In this document: positions 24,969 to 33,793 of the stretch, piece after piece
How positions within the stretch are numbered: position 1 is the first letter of the stretch
How the letters are laid out: each line of letters starts with the position of its first letter
Source of the DNA: JBFWUW01 sp050247075
Lineage (GTDB): Bacteria; Planctomycetota; Planctomycetia; Pirellulales; JBFWUW01
Direction of reading: 5' to 3'
Length of the DNA: 64,000 nucleotides
Assembly (NCBI GenBank): GCA_050247075.1
Contig: JBFWUW010000027.1
Span: 1 to 64,000 of the forward strand
The notes under the pieces: generated by a model
What the model saw: the letters and a program-made list of their open reading frames with translations, nothing else
Told to the model about the DNA's origin: nothing
Database searches by the model: none
Position numbers and translations under genes: made by a program

Positions 24969-26451
24969 GCAATACCAGTCGCAGATCGACGTCCGCGAAG
25001 TCGGACGCGTGCTGGAAGTGGGTGACGGCATTGCGCGCGTCTACGGCCTGTCGGGCGTGATGGCCGGCGAAATGGTCGAGTTCCCTAACGGAACGATCGG
25101 CCTGGCCTTCAACCTGGAGGAAAACTCCGTCGGTGTGATCATCTTGGGAGATTACCTGACGATCCAGGAAGGGGACGAAGTCCGCAGCACGGGCCAATTG
25201 TTGAGCGTGCCCGTGGGCGACGCGGTGATTGGCCGCGTGGTCGATCCGCTGGGCAACCCGCTGGACGGCAAAGGCCCCATCGTCACCAGCGAGCGCCGCC
25301 CGGTGGAAACCAAAGCAGCCGGCGTGGCCGAGCGCCAGCCGGTGAAAGAGCCGATGCAAACCGGCATCAAGGCCATCGACGCCATGACGCCTATCGGCCG
25401 CGGCCAGCGTGAATTGATCATCGGCGACCGCAAAACCGGCAAGACGGCCATCGGCATCGATGCCATCATCAATCAAAAAGGGACCGGCGTTAAGTGTTTT
25501 TACGTGGCGGTCGGCCAGAAAGAATCGACCGTGGCCAACACGGTGCAAGCCCTCCGCGACAACGGTGCCATGGACTACACCACCGTGGTCATGGCCGGTG
25601 CCAGCGACCCCGCCCCGTTGCAATACGTGGCCCCTTACGCGGGCACGGCGATGGCCGAGTACTTTATGTACAAGGGCGAGCACGCCTTGGTGGTGTATGA
25701 CGACTTGTCCAAGCAAGCCGTGGCCTATCGCCAGATTTCGCTGTTGATGCGGCGTCCACCCGGCCGCGAGGCTTACCCCGGCGACGTCTTCTATTGCCAT
25801 AGCCGCCTGCTAGAGCGGTCGGCCAAGCTCAGCGCGGAACTTGGCGGCGGATCGCTGACTTCGCTGCCGATCATTGAGACGCTGGAAGGCGAGGTCTCGG
25901 CCTATATTCCAACCAACGTTATTTCCATCACCGACGGCCAGATCTACCTGCAGCCCGACCTGTTCTTTGCCGGCCAGCGCCCCGCCATGAACGTGGGCGT
26001 GTCGGTCTCCCGCGTGGGTGGCAATGCCCAGATCAAAGCCATGAAAAAGGTGGCCGGCGGTTTGCGGCTGGTGCTGGCCCAGTTCCGCGAGTTGGAAGCT
26101 TTCGCCCAGTTGGGTACCGACCTGGACGCCGCCACGCAATCGCAACTCGACCGTGGCTACCGCATGGTCGAATTGCTCAAGCAAGGCCAGTACGTGCCGA
26201 TGGATGTGTACGACCAAATCTTGAGTATTTTCGCCGGCACCCGCGGGTTTTTGGACAAGGTCCCCCGTGCCGAAGTGGCCAAATGGGAGACCGGCTTCCA
26301 CAAGTTCATTCGCGAGCAAAAGTCCGAGATTCGCAAGAAGCTGATGGATACCAAAGACATGGACGGCGACCTGGAAAAGGCGATTGAAGCCGCCATCGGT
26401 GAGTATCAAAAGCAATACGCCCACAAGCAGGAAACCACCGTCAAGGTGTAA
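24919..26451 (+). CDS. atpA: ATP synthase F1 subunit alpha
   Basis: This 510-aa regulatory subunit of the hexamer has Walker A GDRKTGKT (169-176), the alpha signature region FYCHSRLLERSAKL, and the C-terminal helix bundle (AQLGTDLDAATQSQLDRG). An AGGAG site lies inside the end of atpH, which overlaps by 50 bases. Length and sequence are typical, and the N-terminal MKFKADEIASVIQAEIEQ is complete. Confidence 0.97.
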   Translation: MKFKADEIASVIQAEIEQYQSQIDVREVGRVLEVGDGIARVYGLSGVMAGEMVEFPNGTIGLAFNLEENSVGVIILGDYLTIQEGDEVRSTGQLLSVPVGDAVIGRVVDPLGNPLDGKGPIVTSERRPVETKAAGVAERQPVKEPMQTGIKAIDAMTPIGRGQRELIIGDRKTGKTAIGIDAIINQKGTGVKCFYVAVGQKESTVANTVQALRDNGAMDYTTVVMAGASDPAPLQYVAPYAGTAMAEYFMYKGEHALVVYDDLSKQAVAYRQISLLMRRPPGREAYPGDVFYCHSRLLERSAKLSAELGGGSLTSLPIIETLEGEVSAYIPTNVISITDGQIYLQPDLFFAGQRPAMNVGVSVSRVGGNAQIKAMKKVAGGLRLVLAQFRELEAFAQLGTDLDAATQSQLDRGYRMVELLKQGQYVPMDVYDQILSIFAGTRGFLDKVPRAEVAKWETGFHKFIREQKSEIRKKLMDTKDMDGDLEKAIEAAIGEYQKQYAHKQETTVKV

Positions 26452-26460
26452 AATTCCCCC

Positions 26461-26572
26461 TGTAGGAGCCGTCTCCGACGGCGACCGCGCCGCCCACGAT
26501 CATCCACACGTAAACAAATCGCCGTCAGAGACGGCTCCCACAACCGACATTGCCGTGAGAGACGGCTCCCAC
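26461..26572. repeat. Three REP-like units between atpA and atpG
   Basis: One unit, TGTAGGAGCCGTCTCCGACG (from 26461), faces two inverted units at about 26519-26540 and 26549-26572. These can form alternative hairpins in the mRNA and occupy nearly all of the 132-base gap. Confidence 0.75.
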
Positions 26573-26583
26573 GGAACGCAACC

Positions 26584-27480
26584 ATGGCCAAAGCCCGCGC
26601 ACTCGATAAGCGACGCAAGTCCATCCGCAATATCCGCAAGATCACGCGGACGATGGAACTGATCGCCACTGCGCGTTTCAAGAAGGCCATGGACCGGGCC
26701 AGTGCTTCAACGGCTTACACCAAGCGCATTACCAACCTCGTCCGCAACCTGGCCAACGCCGGGCTGGAGGTTTCGCACCCGTTGCTGGAAGGGCGTGAGG
26801 AGACCAAATCGGCCACGCTGTTGGTGCTGACCGGCAACCGCGGCCTATGCGGCGGGTACAACAGCAACGTGCAACGGGCGGCCTTCGCGCGTTGGAAGGA
26901 ACTGGAAGCGATTCCCACGCACAATCTGGAGATTTCCGGCAAACGCGGAATTGCCTCGTTCAAGTTTCGCGGCATTGTCCCCAGCGAGGCTTACACGCAT
27001 TTTGAGGATAAGCCCAGCTACGAGGAAGTCGAACTGCTGGCCAACCGCTATCTGGACGACTACATCACCGGCAAGCTCGACCGGCTCGACGTGGCCTACA
27101 CCCGATTCGTGGGCATCGCCAAGCAGCAAGCGGTTGTCGAGACGTTGCTGCCCTTGGGTTCGCTCGACACGGGCGAGACCGCCGATTCCCCTGGCGAAGC
27201 GGCTGGCGGGGCGGGCGGGTCTTCGATGTACGAGTTTTTGCCCACTGCGCAAAGCATTCTGGAGGAAGTCGTACCGACTAGTTTTAAGGTGCGGCTCTTC
27301 AAGTGCTTCCTCGATGCCGCCGTCAGCGAGCAGATCGCCCGCATGGTGGCCATGAAATCGGCCACCGAGAATGCCGACAAGATCATCAAGCATTTGACCA
27401 TGACCTACAATCGCGCCCGCCAAAGCCAGATCACTGGCGAAATCATGGAAGTCCTGGGGGGCGTGGAAGCGTTGAAATGA
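26584..27480 (+). CDS. atpG: ATP synthase F1 subunit gamma
   Basis: This 298-aa central-stalk subunit has the family N terminus (MAKARALDKRRKSIRNIRKI), LLVLTGNRGLCGGYNSNV and the C-terminal MVAMKSATENADKIIKHLTM and YNRARQSQITGEIMEVLGG. A Gly/Ala/Ser-rich insert (DTGETADSPGEAAGGAGGSS) near residue 200 is not in the E. coli protein. The ATG at 26584 has only a weak GGAAC site. Confidence 0.95.
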   Translation: MAKARALDKRRKSIRNIRKITRTMELIATARFKKAMDRASASTAYTKRITNLVRNLANAGLEVSHPLLEGREETKSATLLVLTGNRGLCGGYNSNVQRAAFARWKELEAIPTHNLEISGKRGIASFKFRGIVPSEAYTHFEDKPSYEEVELLANRYLDDYITGKLDRLDVAYTRFVGIAKQQAVVETLLPLGSLDTGETADSPGEAAGGAGGSSMYEFLPTAQSILEEVVPTSFKVRLFKCFLDAAVSEQIARMVAMKSATENADKIIKHLTMTYNRARQSQITGEIMEVLGGVEALK

Positions 27481-27604
27481 GTTTTCAGTTTTCAGTCTTT
27501 AGTTTTCAGTCGTTCAGGGTGCGCCGAACTGAATAGAGAAAAAGATTCGGAACAAACCCTCACTGACAACTGATAACTAGAAACTGAAAACTAGCAACTG
27601 AACA
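27481..27604. repeat. Inverted word repeat (TTTTCAGT) between atpG and atpD
   Basis: GTTTTCAGTTTTCAGT (27481-27512 region) faces CTGATAACTAGAAACTGAAA and its continuation (27566-27604). The two tracts can pair across a short centre, and they fill the 145-base gap between the genes. Confidence 0.65.
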
Positions 27605-27625
27605 CCGAACACCGGATTCTGATAA

Positions 27626-29098
27626 ATGTCCACCACCGCCACCCGTGCCAAGTCCACCCACACCGGCCCTAACATCGGGCACGTCACGCAGGTTATCGGC
27701 TCGACGTTTGACGTCGAGTTTGCCGAGGACCGCATGCCGACCATCTACAACGCGGTCAAGGTTGACTCCGAAAACAAGGGGATCAAGTTGACCCTGACCG
27801 GCGAGGTGCAGCAGCACCTTGGCGGCGGCCGCGTCCGCTGTGTCGCCTTGGGCAGCACCGACGGCATGACACGCGGGCAAGAGTGCATCGATACCGGTGC
27901 CCCCGTGAAGGTGCCCGTGGGCAAGGCCACGCTGGGCCGGGTGTTCAATTTGATCGGCGAACCTGTCGATGGCCGGGGGCCCGTGGCGGCCGACGAGCAT
28001 TGGCCGATCCATCGCGATGCTCCCCCCGTCACCGATCTTTCAACCAAGACCGAGCTTTTCCCCACAGGCATCAAGGTCATTGACTTGCTCACGCCGTTCG
28101 TCCGCGGCGGTAAAGCCGGCTTGTTCGGCGGGGCCGGGCTGGGCAAGACGGTTATTTTGACGGAACTTATCGCCCGTATCGCCAGCCAGCACGGCGGTTA
28201 CTCTGTCTTTGCCGGGGTGGGCGAGCGTACCCGCGAGGGGACCGACTTGTGGTTGGAAATGCAAGAGACCGAAATCGGCACCACCGGTCGTAAGGTCATC
28301 GAGCAGACCTGCATGGTCTTCGGCCAGATGAACGAACCGCCCGGCGCGCGGCTTCGCGTGGCGCTGTCAGCCTTGACGATGGCCGAGTATTTCCGCGATA
28401 CGACGGGTGCCGATACGCTGTTGTTCGTCGATAACATTTTCCGCTTTTCGCAGGCCGGCTCCGAGGTTTCCGCGTTGCTGGGACGCATGCCTTCCGCCGT
28501 GGGTTACCAGCCGACGTTGGCCACGGAAATGGGTGCCTTGCAAGAGCGGATCGCCTCGACATCCAAGGGGGCCATCACCTCGGTGCAGGCCGTTTACGTC
28601 CCTGCCGACGATCCGACCGACCCCGCCCCGGCCACGGCCTTCGGCCAGTTGGATGCGTTCCTCTATCTGGAGCGCTCCATTTCGGAGAAGGGCATTTACC
28701 CAGCGGTCGATCCGCTGGCTTCCTCCAGCCGCATTTTGGATCCGCAGTACGTCGGCGACCGGCACTACGCCATCGCCCGCCGCGTACAGCAGACCTTGCA
28801 GCGGTATCGCGAACTGAAAGACATCATCGCCATTCTCGGCATCGACGAATTGAGCGAGCAGGACAAACTGGTCGTACATCGCGCCCGCCGCATGGAGCGG
28901 TTCTTGTCGCAGCCGTTCTTCGTGGCCGAAGTCTTCACCGGCAAGAAGGGTGAAAACACGACGCTGGAAGACACGATCCGCAGCTTCGAGGAAATCGCCG
29001 ACGGCAAGTGGGACCACCTGCCCGAAGGCGCCTTCATGTACGTCGGCCCGATCGAACAAGCGGAAGAGCAAGCCAAGAAAATGGCGGCGAAGGGGTAG
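27626..29098 (+). CDS. atpD: ATP synthase F1 subunit beta
   Basis: This 490-aa catalytic subunit has Walker A GGAGLGKT (168-175), the catalytic region GVGERTREGTDLWLEM with its glutamate, Walker B TLLFVDNIFRF and the DELSEED-equivalent DELSEQD. About 15 residues precede the usual start. No Shine-Dalgarno sequence is visible. The gene is separated from atpG by a hairpin-forming word repeat. Confidence 0.97.
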   Translation: MSTTATRAKSTHTGPNIGHVTQVIGSTFDVEFAEDRMPTIYNAVKVDSENKGIKLTLTGEVQQHLGGGRVRCVALGSTDGMTRGQECIDTGAPVKVPVGKATLGRVFNLIGEPVDGRGPVAADEHWPIHRDAPPVTDLSTKTELFPTGIKVIDLLTPFVRGGKAGLFGGAGLGKTVILTELIARIASQHGGYSVFAGVGERTREGTDLWLEMQETEIGTTGRKVIEQTCMVFGQMNEPPGARLRVALSALTMAEYFRDTTGADTLLFVDNIFRFSQAGSEVSALLGRMPSAVGYQPTLATEMGALQERIASTSKGAITSVQAVYVPADDPTDPAPATAFGQLDAFLYLERSISEKGIYPAVDPLASSSRILDPQYVGDRHYAIARRVQQTLQRYRELKDIIAILGIDELSEQDKLVVHRARRMERFLSQPFFVAEVFTGKKGENTTLEDTIRSFEEIADGKWDHLPEGAFMYVGPIEQAEEQAKKMAAKG

Positions 29099-29103
29099 GA
29101 GGA

Positions 29104-29209
29104 AGTTTTCAGTTTTCAGTTTTTTCGTCGTAAGACGTATTCGCAAAAAAGCTGATGGCTGAAAGCTGACTGCTTTTCACTGAAAATTGAAAACTGATAA
29201 CTGACAACC
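29104..29209. repeat. Inverted word repeat (TTTTCAGT) between atpD and atpC
   Basis: GTTTTCAGTTTTCAGTTTTT (from 29105) faces ACTGAAAATTGAAAACTGAT (29180-29199) with GCTGATGGCTGAAAGCTGA between. The inner TTTTTTCG and CGCAAAAAA also pair. It is the same family as the atpG-atpD gap. Confidence 0.65.
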
Positions 29210-29220
29210 AAAAACTCCCC

Positions 29221-29664
29221 ATGGCCGACTCCAGCCACGAAAACCCTTCCTCGCTCCGCATCGTCGTTGTCACGCCCGAGGCGACGGTTCGTGACGAAGC
29301 GGCCGACTTTGTGGCGCTTCCGCTGTACGATGGCGAGATCGGCATTGCCCCCTTGCACAGCCCCATGATTGGCCGCTTGGGCTATGGTGAAATGCGGATC
29401 AAGCACGGCCAGCATGAAGACCGGTTCTACGTCGATGGCGGCTTCGCCGAAGTGATCGACAATGTGGTCTCGGTCTTGACGAACCGGGCCATTCCCGCCA
29501 ACGAACTGGATGCCGAGTCGGCTGCGGTGCAGCTCACCACGGCCCAGGCCCGGCCAGCCAACACGCCAGAGCTGATGGCCATTCGCGACCGTATCGTTTC
29601 TCAAACCCGCGCTCAAATACGGGTAGCCCGCCACGACAAGGGCAGCGGTTCGCATGGGCACTAG
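29221..29664 (+). CDS. atpC: ATP synthase F1 subunit epsilon
   Basis: This 147-aa subunit controls rotation. It has the N-terminal beta-sandwich (LRIVVVTPEATVRDEAADFV, GEIGIAPLHSPMIGRLGYGE, FYVDGGFAEVIDNVVSVL) and a shortened C-terminal helical part ending KGSGSHGH. No Shine-Dalgarno site is visible before the ATG at 29221. It closes the operon, and no hairpin terminator is obvious after it. Confidence 0.93.
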   Translation: MADSSHENPSSLRIVVVTPEATVRDEAADFVALPLYDGEIGIAPLHSPMIGRLGYGEMRIKHGQHEDRFYVDGGFAEVIDNVVSVLTNRAIPANELDAESAAVQLTTAQARPANTPELMAIRDRIVSQTRAQIRVARHDKGSGSHGH

Positions 29665-29762
29665 GCTGGCCGCAACGGACCTCGCTTGTCCGATGCATCA
29701 TTGCCGCCTGAATTGATGCGCGGCATCGACGCTTCGCTGCGTCATCTTCGAGCTTGTCCGCG

Positions 29763-30053
29763 CTATGGTACAACTGGCGGGTTATCCCGCGATTCCGTGC
29801 CATGCCTGGCTCTCAAGAAGAAGCTCAAGAAGGAACATAGGCCCGAGAAGTGGTACCGCGAATCCACGTAATGCTCGATGCCGTAAAACGCGAAATAGTA
29901 AATCCGGCAAAATGCCCAAATGGCCAGGGCCAGCAGAACCGCCACGGTAATGCTCGGCGCGTGAATTAACAAAATCGCCGCTGCCAGCACACCCAGCAGA
30001 AGAAAAAGAAACCCCTTGGCCAAAATCAGATTTCGGTCTTGCAGATCACCCAT
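29763..30053 (-). CDS. Small two-helix membrane protein of unknown function
   Basis: This 96-aa protein from the ATG at 30053 (MGDLQDRNLILAKGFLFLLL) has two or three hydrophobic segments (ILAKGFLFLLLGVLAAAILLI, ITVAVLLALAIWAFCRIYYF) and a Tyr-rich connection (FAFYGIEHYVDSRYHFSG). I recognise no family. The gene is convergent with atpC and divergent from the gene at 30250. Confidence 0.6.
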   Translation of the reverse strand: MGDLQDRNLILAKGFLFLLLGVLAAAILLIHAPSITVAVLLALAIWAFCRIYYFAFYGIEHYVDSRYHFSGLCSFLSFFLRARHGTESRDNPPVVP

Positions 30054-30249
30054 GGGGCACCCGTGGTCCAGGTCTAAGACAAGCGCCAAAGAATACGGCA
30101 CATGGCGTCTGGCTTCATCTTACCCAAGTTCCGGCCCGTTAGCAGATTACGGGGCAAGCAAACTGAACTTGACCCAGCGGCCCTGTTTTCCGACGATTCT
30201 CACGCTAGCTGAAGTTGATAAATCGCTCACCGTGCGCTTCGGGTGTTGC

Positions 30250-30771
30250 ATGACAGGCCATTCGTTCCATCACGGGCTGGACTTGGTCCGGCGGCTCTTG
30301 TTGGTGTTGGAGTCGCACGGATCGGCCGACGTGGTTCGTTCGCTGGGACTGGACCTGGACGATCCGGCGGTCCAAGATCATTTGCAAATGTTGGCCGATG
30401 CCAATCTGGCCACCGCCTCCGGAACAACCCGCGATGGAGCGATATCGCTGGAACTAACCAGCCAAGGGCACGCCATGCTGGAATTGGCGGGCAACCGCTC
30501 GTTTTGGACCCTCGCCGCGATATTCCTGCAAGAATGCCCCGAAGGGCTTTCGGCGGCCAGTCTGCAATTGATCTTGTCGCAAGTTTCCACAAGCGAATCG
30601 GTTTCGCCCGCCCCGTATTGGCATGACGAGCGCGGCTCCGTCAGCTCCGCGCGGATCGACTCGGCGGCGTTTCACCTTTCGTCGAAGCTGCCCAGCCGCC
30701 CTTTGCATTACCGTCAACCCGCTCTTCACGACGGCCAGCAAGTCGATGGGCTGCCGTACTATTTGCTGTAG
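30250..30771 (+). CDS. Small winged-helix-like protein (DUF2513-like)
   Basis: The 173-aa frame starts MTGHSFHHGLDLVRRLLLVL. Residues 10-80 read as a winged-helix type unit (VQDHLQMLADANLATASG and LELTSQGHAMLELAGNRSFW), a pattern like DUF2513 and other small transcription-factor-like domains. The rest is low complexity. It ends 30 bases before a 953-aa SMC-like gene on the same strand, so the two probably form a unit. The start is uncertain: no good ribosome-binding site is seen, and earlier in-frame codons exist. The function is unknown. Confidence 0.55.
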   Translation: MTGHSFHHGLDLVRRLLLVLESHGSADVVRSLGLDLDDPAVQDHLQMLADANLATASGTTRDGAISLELTSQGHAMLELAGNRSFWTLAAIFLQECPEGLSAASLQLILSQVSTSESVSPAPYWHDERGSVSSARIDSAAFHLSSKLPSRPLHYRQPALHDGQQVDGLPYYLL

Positions 30772-30801
30772 CCAAAACCACTGAAATAGACAGGCCACGC
30801 C

Positions 30802-33663
30802 ATGGATGGATCGAACCTTGCAAACGGAATTGCCCACGGCGAACTTGACTCGTTGGCGGAACAACTTCGCCCGGGGTTGAACTTCGTTATCGCTCCTCCG
30901 GAATCGGGTGTGACGGAGCTGCGCGGCCTGCTGGCCCGCCGGCTGCTCGATCCGCACACCAAGGACGCGGCGTTCCTTCGGTGGCACAATGTCGATTTTC
31001 GTGACGGCTCGCCCGAGGAATCTTGGTTGGCTGGCATCGGCCTGGCCCGTCCAAGATCCGTTGCGCCAGAGTCCCCCTGGCACGGCCGGTGTTTGTCGCA
31101 CTACACCTCCGAACCGCTGGCCGTGGCCGATCATTGGGACTGGTCGCCTTTGATTGCCCGTCGCGACGAATTGGCCACTGCCATTGAAAGGCGCATCGCG
31201 GAAATCCGCCGCCACGGCCAGGAACTCGATCAGCGGCTTTCGCGGCTGCCGTCGGAGGAAACCGCGGCGGCCGACGAACTCGACAAGCTGCAACAGCGCC
31301 TCAAGCAGGTGGAATCGCGGCTGTTTGAACTCGATCTGGCCGTTGAGCAATGGCCGCCCGCCGTCGCCACCAACCGCGATGGCCAGGACCAACCCGAGCA
31401 CGACCACCTGTTGCGGGATGAAGTGGCCCATTGGCAAAGCGTGCTGGACCAGTTGGAATGCCGCCAACAAGCCATCGAACATGATCTGGCCGCGCTCTCG
31501 GCCAGGCCGAGCACCTCGGAAGGCAATCTCCAATTGCAGCGGTTGGGCGTGAGGACCATGGAACAACTGCTGGACCAAGCCGATCGCGAAGTCAACCGGC
31601 TGGCCGATCCCACCGGCGCGGCGGGCTGTGCCTGCGCCGAGACGCACGTTCGGTTGGTGTCTTTGCTGCGGCGGATGCGGCAGCAGGTTTACGAACTTTG
31701 CAGCCAGACCAGCGGGCTGCAATATGCCCAACAGCGGACGGACCTGGAAACCGAGTCGCAAAACCTCGGCCGCTGCCGCGATGAATTGCGCCGGCACCTG
31801 GCCTGGCTGGGCGAACGGTCGCGGGAGCACCAGCCGGTTGCCAGCCAAGACAGCCAACTCCAACAGGCCTGCCACCTGGACCCCGCCTATTGTGATTGCG
31901 CGGCTCATTCGCAATTCAAGCCGTTGTTAAGGGTTCTATCGCGGGATGCCCTGCAAGCCGAACAGGCCCAATTGCAGACAGAACGCCGGCAGTTGCTGGA
32001 ACGGACGAATGGCCTTCGCGCATCGCTGGACCAACTCCATCGGGATCGGCACGCCCTGCAACTCCAGCAGGCACGGCTGGCGGCCGACACGGCCTTGGCC
32101 GATATGCAGCGAGAGTTGTTGTTGGTCAAGGAACAATTGGCCGCCGAACTCCATTCCCGGCCAACGGATGTCTCGGCACGGACACTGTCGCCGTGCGGTT
32201 CTTGCCATGCGGAACCATCCTCCGGCCATGCCCTGGGATTGGCGTCCGACTATCTGTTGAACATGACTTCGGGCCAGTTCCGCGCGATCGAGTTGCTGCA
32301 AGACAGGCGGACGGGCAGGCAGTCGCTTCGCGTGGCGGATGAGAGGGGCAACTGGCATGAGCTGCCGGCCTTGGCCCGGTCGCAACGTGACTTGGCGCGG
32401 CTGGCCATTTGCCTGGGCAATGCCGAATCGCTTGGTGCGAACGCCCGCGATTTACCCATGTTGTTGGGCGATCCCTTGCATCGTCTGGACGATGGGCAAA
32501 TCAAGGCCGCCTTGGCGGCACTGCGGCATTTCGCCCGCGACAGCCGCCAGGTGGTGCTGTTCTCTCCAACAACGCGCGGTTCGCACGAATTCGCGGCGGC
32601 TGGGGCTAGCGTGTGGAACTTCCGCGAACCTCGGCAGGCAACGCCCGTCCGACCAGCGGCAATCTCCACTTTGAACACCAGGCCCATCAAATACACCTGG
32701 TCTCCGGCGGAACAAACGCGTCGGCATGATCGGCCCGAAAAGGCCCATCGGCCCCTGGCCTTTATTCCGGAGCAGCCAGAACGGTCACCGCGCATCGCGG
32801 GCCAATCTCCGCCCATTGAGACCCTGCGTTTTCGCAACCAGAACATCGTGGCCGACCTGCGGGCCATCGGCATACACACGGTAGCCGATCTGCTGTCCGC
32901 CGATCCGATCGAAGTCGCCCGCCGTCTGTCCCATCGGGGAATCACCCAGGCCCGCGTCGAGAAATGGCGGCGTCGCGCCTATCGCTATGGAAATCGTCGG
33001 AATCGTGGGCAAAACCGCCGGGCCAGTTCGACGCGAACCTCCCGCGGCAGCAGGGATCGAAAGCCAACCCGTCAGTCGCGCGAACGGCAACCGGAAAACC
33101 GCCCATCCAGCATCATCGCTCGCGCAGCGGAACACCAGCCGACTATCTCCGCCGCGGCCACCGATCGAAACGGCCACGACTCATCCTCGGCGGACGAAAC
33201 AAGCACGCGGTCGGACAAAAAAGAACTTCGCTTTTATTTGAACTTGGCGGATCCGGTGGTCAACGCTCCATCCATCGGGCCCAAAATGGCGGAACGCCTG
33301 CAAGCTATCGGCATCCATTCCGTGGCCGACTTGTTGCCAGCCGACCCCGAGCAAGTTGCCCAACAGCTCGCGGCCCGCAAGGTTGACCGCCAGACGGTTC
33401 GCCTCTGGCAGCAGCAGGCCAGCCTGGTCTGCCAAATCCCCGAACTGCGCGGCCACGATGCACAGTTGCTGGCGGGCTGCGGCATCCACAGCCCCGATCA
33501 ACTAACCACCCTCACCCCATCCAAGCTGCTATTGACGGTGCTGCCCGTGGCCGACTCGCAGGAAGGCAAGCGCATCTTGCGCGGCAGTGCCAAGCCCGAT
33601 CTGGCGGAAGTCACCAACTGGATCGCCTGGGCCCGCCAGTCCCGCAACTTAAAAGCCGCGTAG
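30802..33663 (+). CDS. SMC/Rad50-like coiled-coil protein with degenerate ATPase and DUF4332-like HhH repeats
   Basis: This is a 953-aa protein. Residues 26-45 (LNFVIAPPESGVTELRGLLA) sit where an SMC-family Walker A loop should be, but the lysine is replaced by V37. Residues 120-450 are largely coiled coil with Cys pairs C276/C278 and C364/C366. A CGSC (465-468) precedes the second ATPase lobe. That lobe has LGLASDYLLNMTSGQF (477-493), a signature-like LPALARSQRDLARLAI (521-536) and a Walker-B/D-loop-like LPMLLGDPLHRLDDGQIKAA (551-570). A basic Arg/Ser linker (735-765) joins two helix-hairpin-helix blocks, VADLRAIGIHTVADLLSADP (683-702) and ERLQAIGIHSVADLLPADPE (831-850), of DUF4332 type. It probably binds DNA; whether it hydrolyses ATP is doubtful. 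It is co-oriented with the small gene at 30250. Confidence 0.72.
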   Translation: MDGSNLANGIAHGELDSLAEQLRPGLNFVIAPPESGVTELRGLLARRLLDPHTKDAAFLRWHNVDFRDGSPEESWLAGIGLARPRSVAPESPWHGRCLSHYTSEPLAVADHWDWSPLIARRDELATAIERRIAEIRRHGQELDQRLSRLPSEETAAADELDKLQQRLKQVESRLFELDLAVEQWPPAVATNRDGQDQPEHDHLLRDEVAHWQSVLDQLECRQQAIEHDLAALSARPSTSEGNLQLQRLGVRTMEQLLDQADREVNRLADPTGAAGCACAETHVRLVSLLRRMRQQVYELCSQTSGLQYAQQRTDLETESQNLGRCRDELRRHLAWLGERSREHQPVASQDSQLQQACHLDPAYCDCAAHSQFKPLLRVLSRDALQAEQAQLQTERRQLLERTNGLRASLDQLHRDRHALQLQQARLAADTALADMQRELLLVKEQLAAELHSRPTDVSARTLSPCGSCHAEPSSGHALGLASDYLLNMTSGQFRAIELLQDRRTGRQSLRVADERGNWHELPALARSQRDLARLAICLGNAESLGANARDLPMLLGDPLHRLDDGQIKAALAALRHFARDSRQVVLFSPTTRGSHEFAAAGASVWNFREPRQATPVRPAAISTLNTRPIKYTWSPAEQTRRHDRPEKAHRPLAFIPEQPERSPRIAGQSPPIETLRFRNQNIVADLRAIGIHTVADLLSADPIEVARRLSHRGITQARVEKWRRRAYRYGNRRNRGQNRRASSTRTSRGSRDRKPTRQSRERQPENRPSSIIARAAEHQPTISAAATDRNGHDSSSADETSTRSDKKELRFYLNLADPVVNAPSIGPKMAERLQAIGIHSVADLLPADPEQVAQQLAARKVDRQTVRLWQQQASLVCQIPELRGHDAQLLAGCGIHSPDQLTTLTPSKLLLTVLPVADSQEGKRILRGSAKPDLAEVTNWIAWARQSRNLKAA

Positions 33664-33698
33664 GTGCGGCTAGCGGTGCCACCAAACGATCTTGACGG

Positions 33699-33716
33699 AA
33701 TTCCGCCGGCGGAATT
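33699..33716. promoter_or_regulatory. Perfect 18-bp palindrome, possible operator
   Basis: AATTCCGCCGGCGGAATT is exactly self-complementary. It immediately follows a TTGACG (33692-33697) and lies about 80 bases before the tandem paralogue genes, in the place where it would fill a promoter spacer. A convincing -10 box is not visible. Confidence 0.4.
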
Positions 33717-33793
33717 AGTCTCACTCCATTCGGGGGATTACTCAAACATTCCCCGCGCCCATTCATCGGGTCTATTGCGCAGGGAGGCGGGTC

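Noticed and set aside
24224..26572. CRISPR array
   Set aside because: The repeats are palindromic, inverted and irregularly spaced, with no uniform spacers and no cas genes.
30454..31914. 486-codon minus-strand frame over the SMC-like gene
   Set aside because: It is antisense to a gene with coiled-coil and HhH features and is itself low in recognisable structure.
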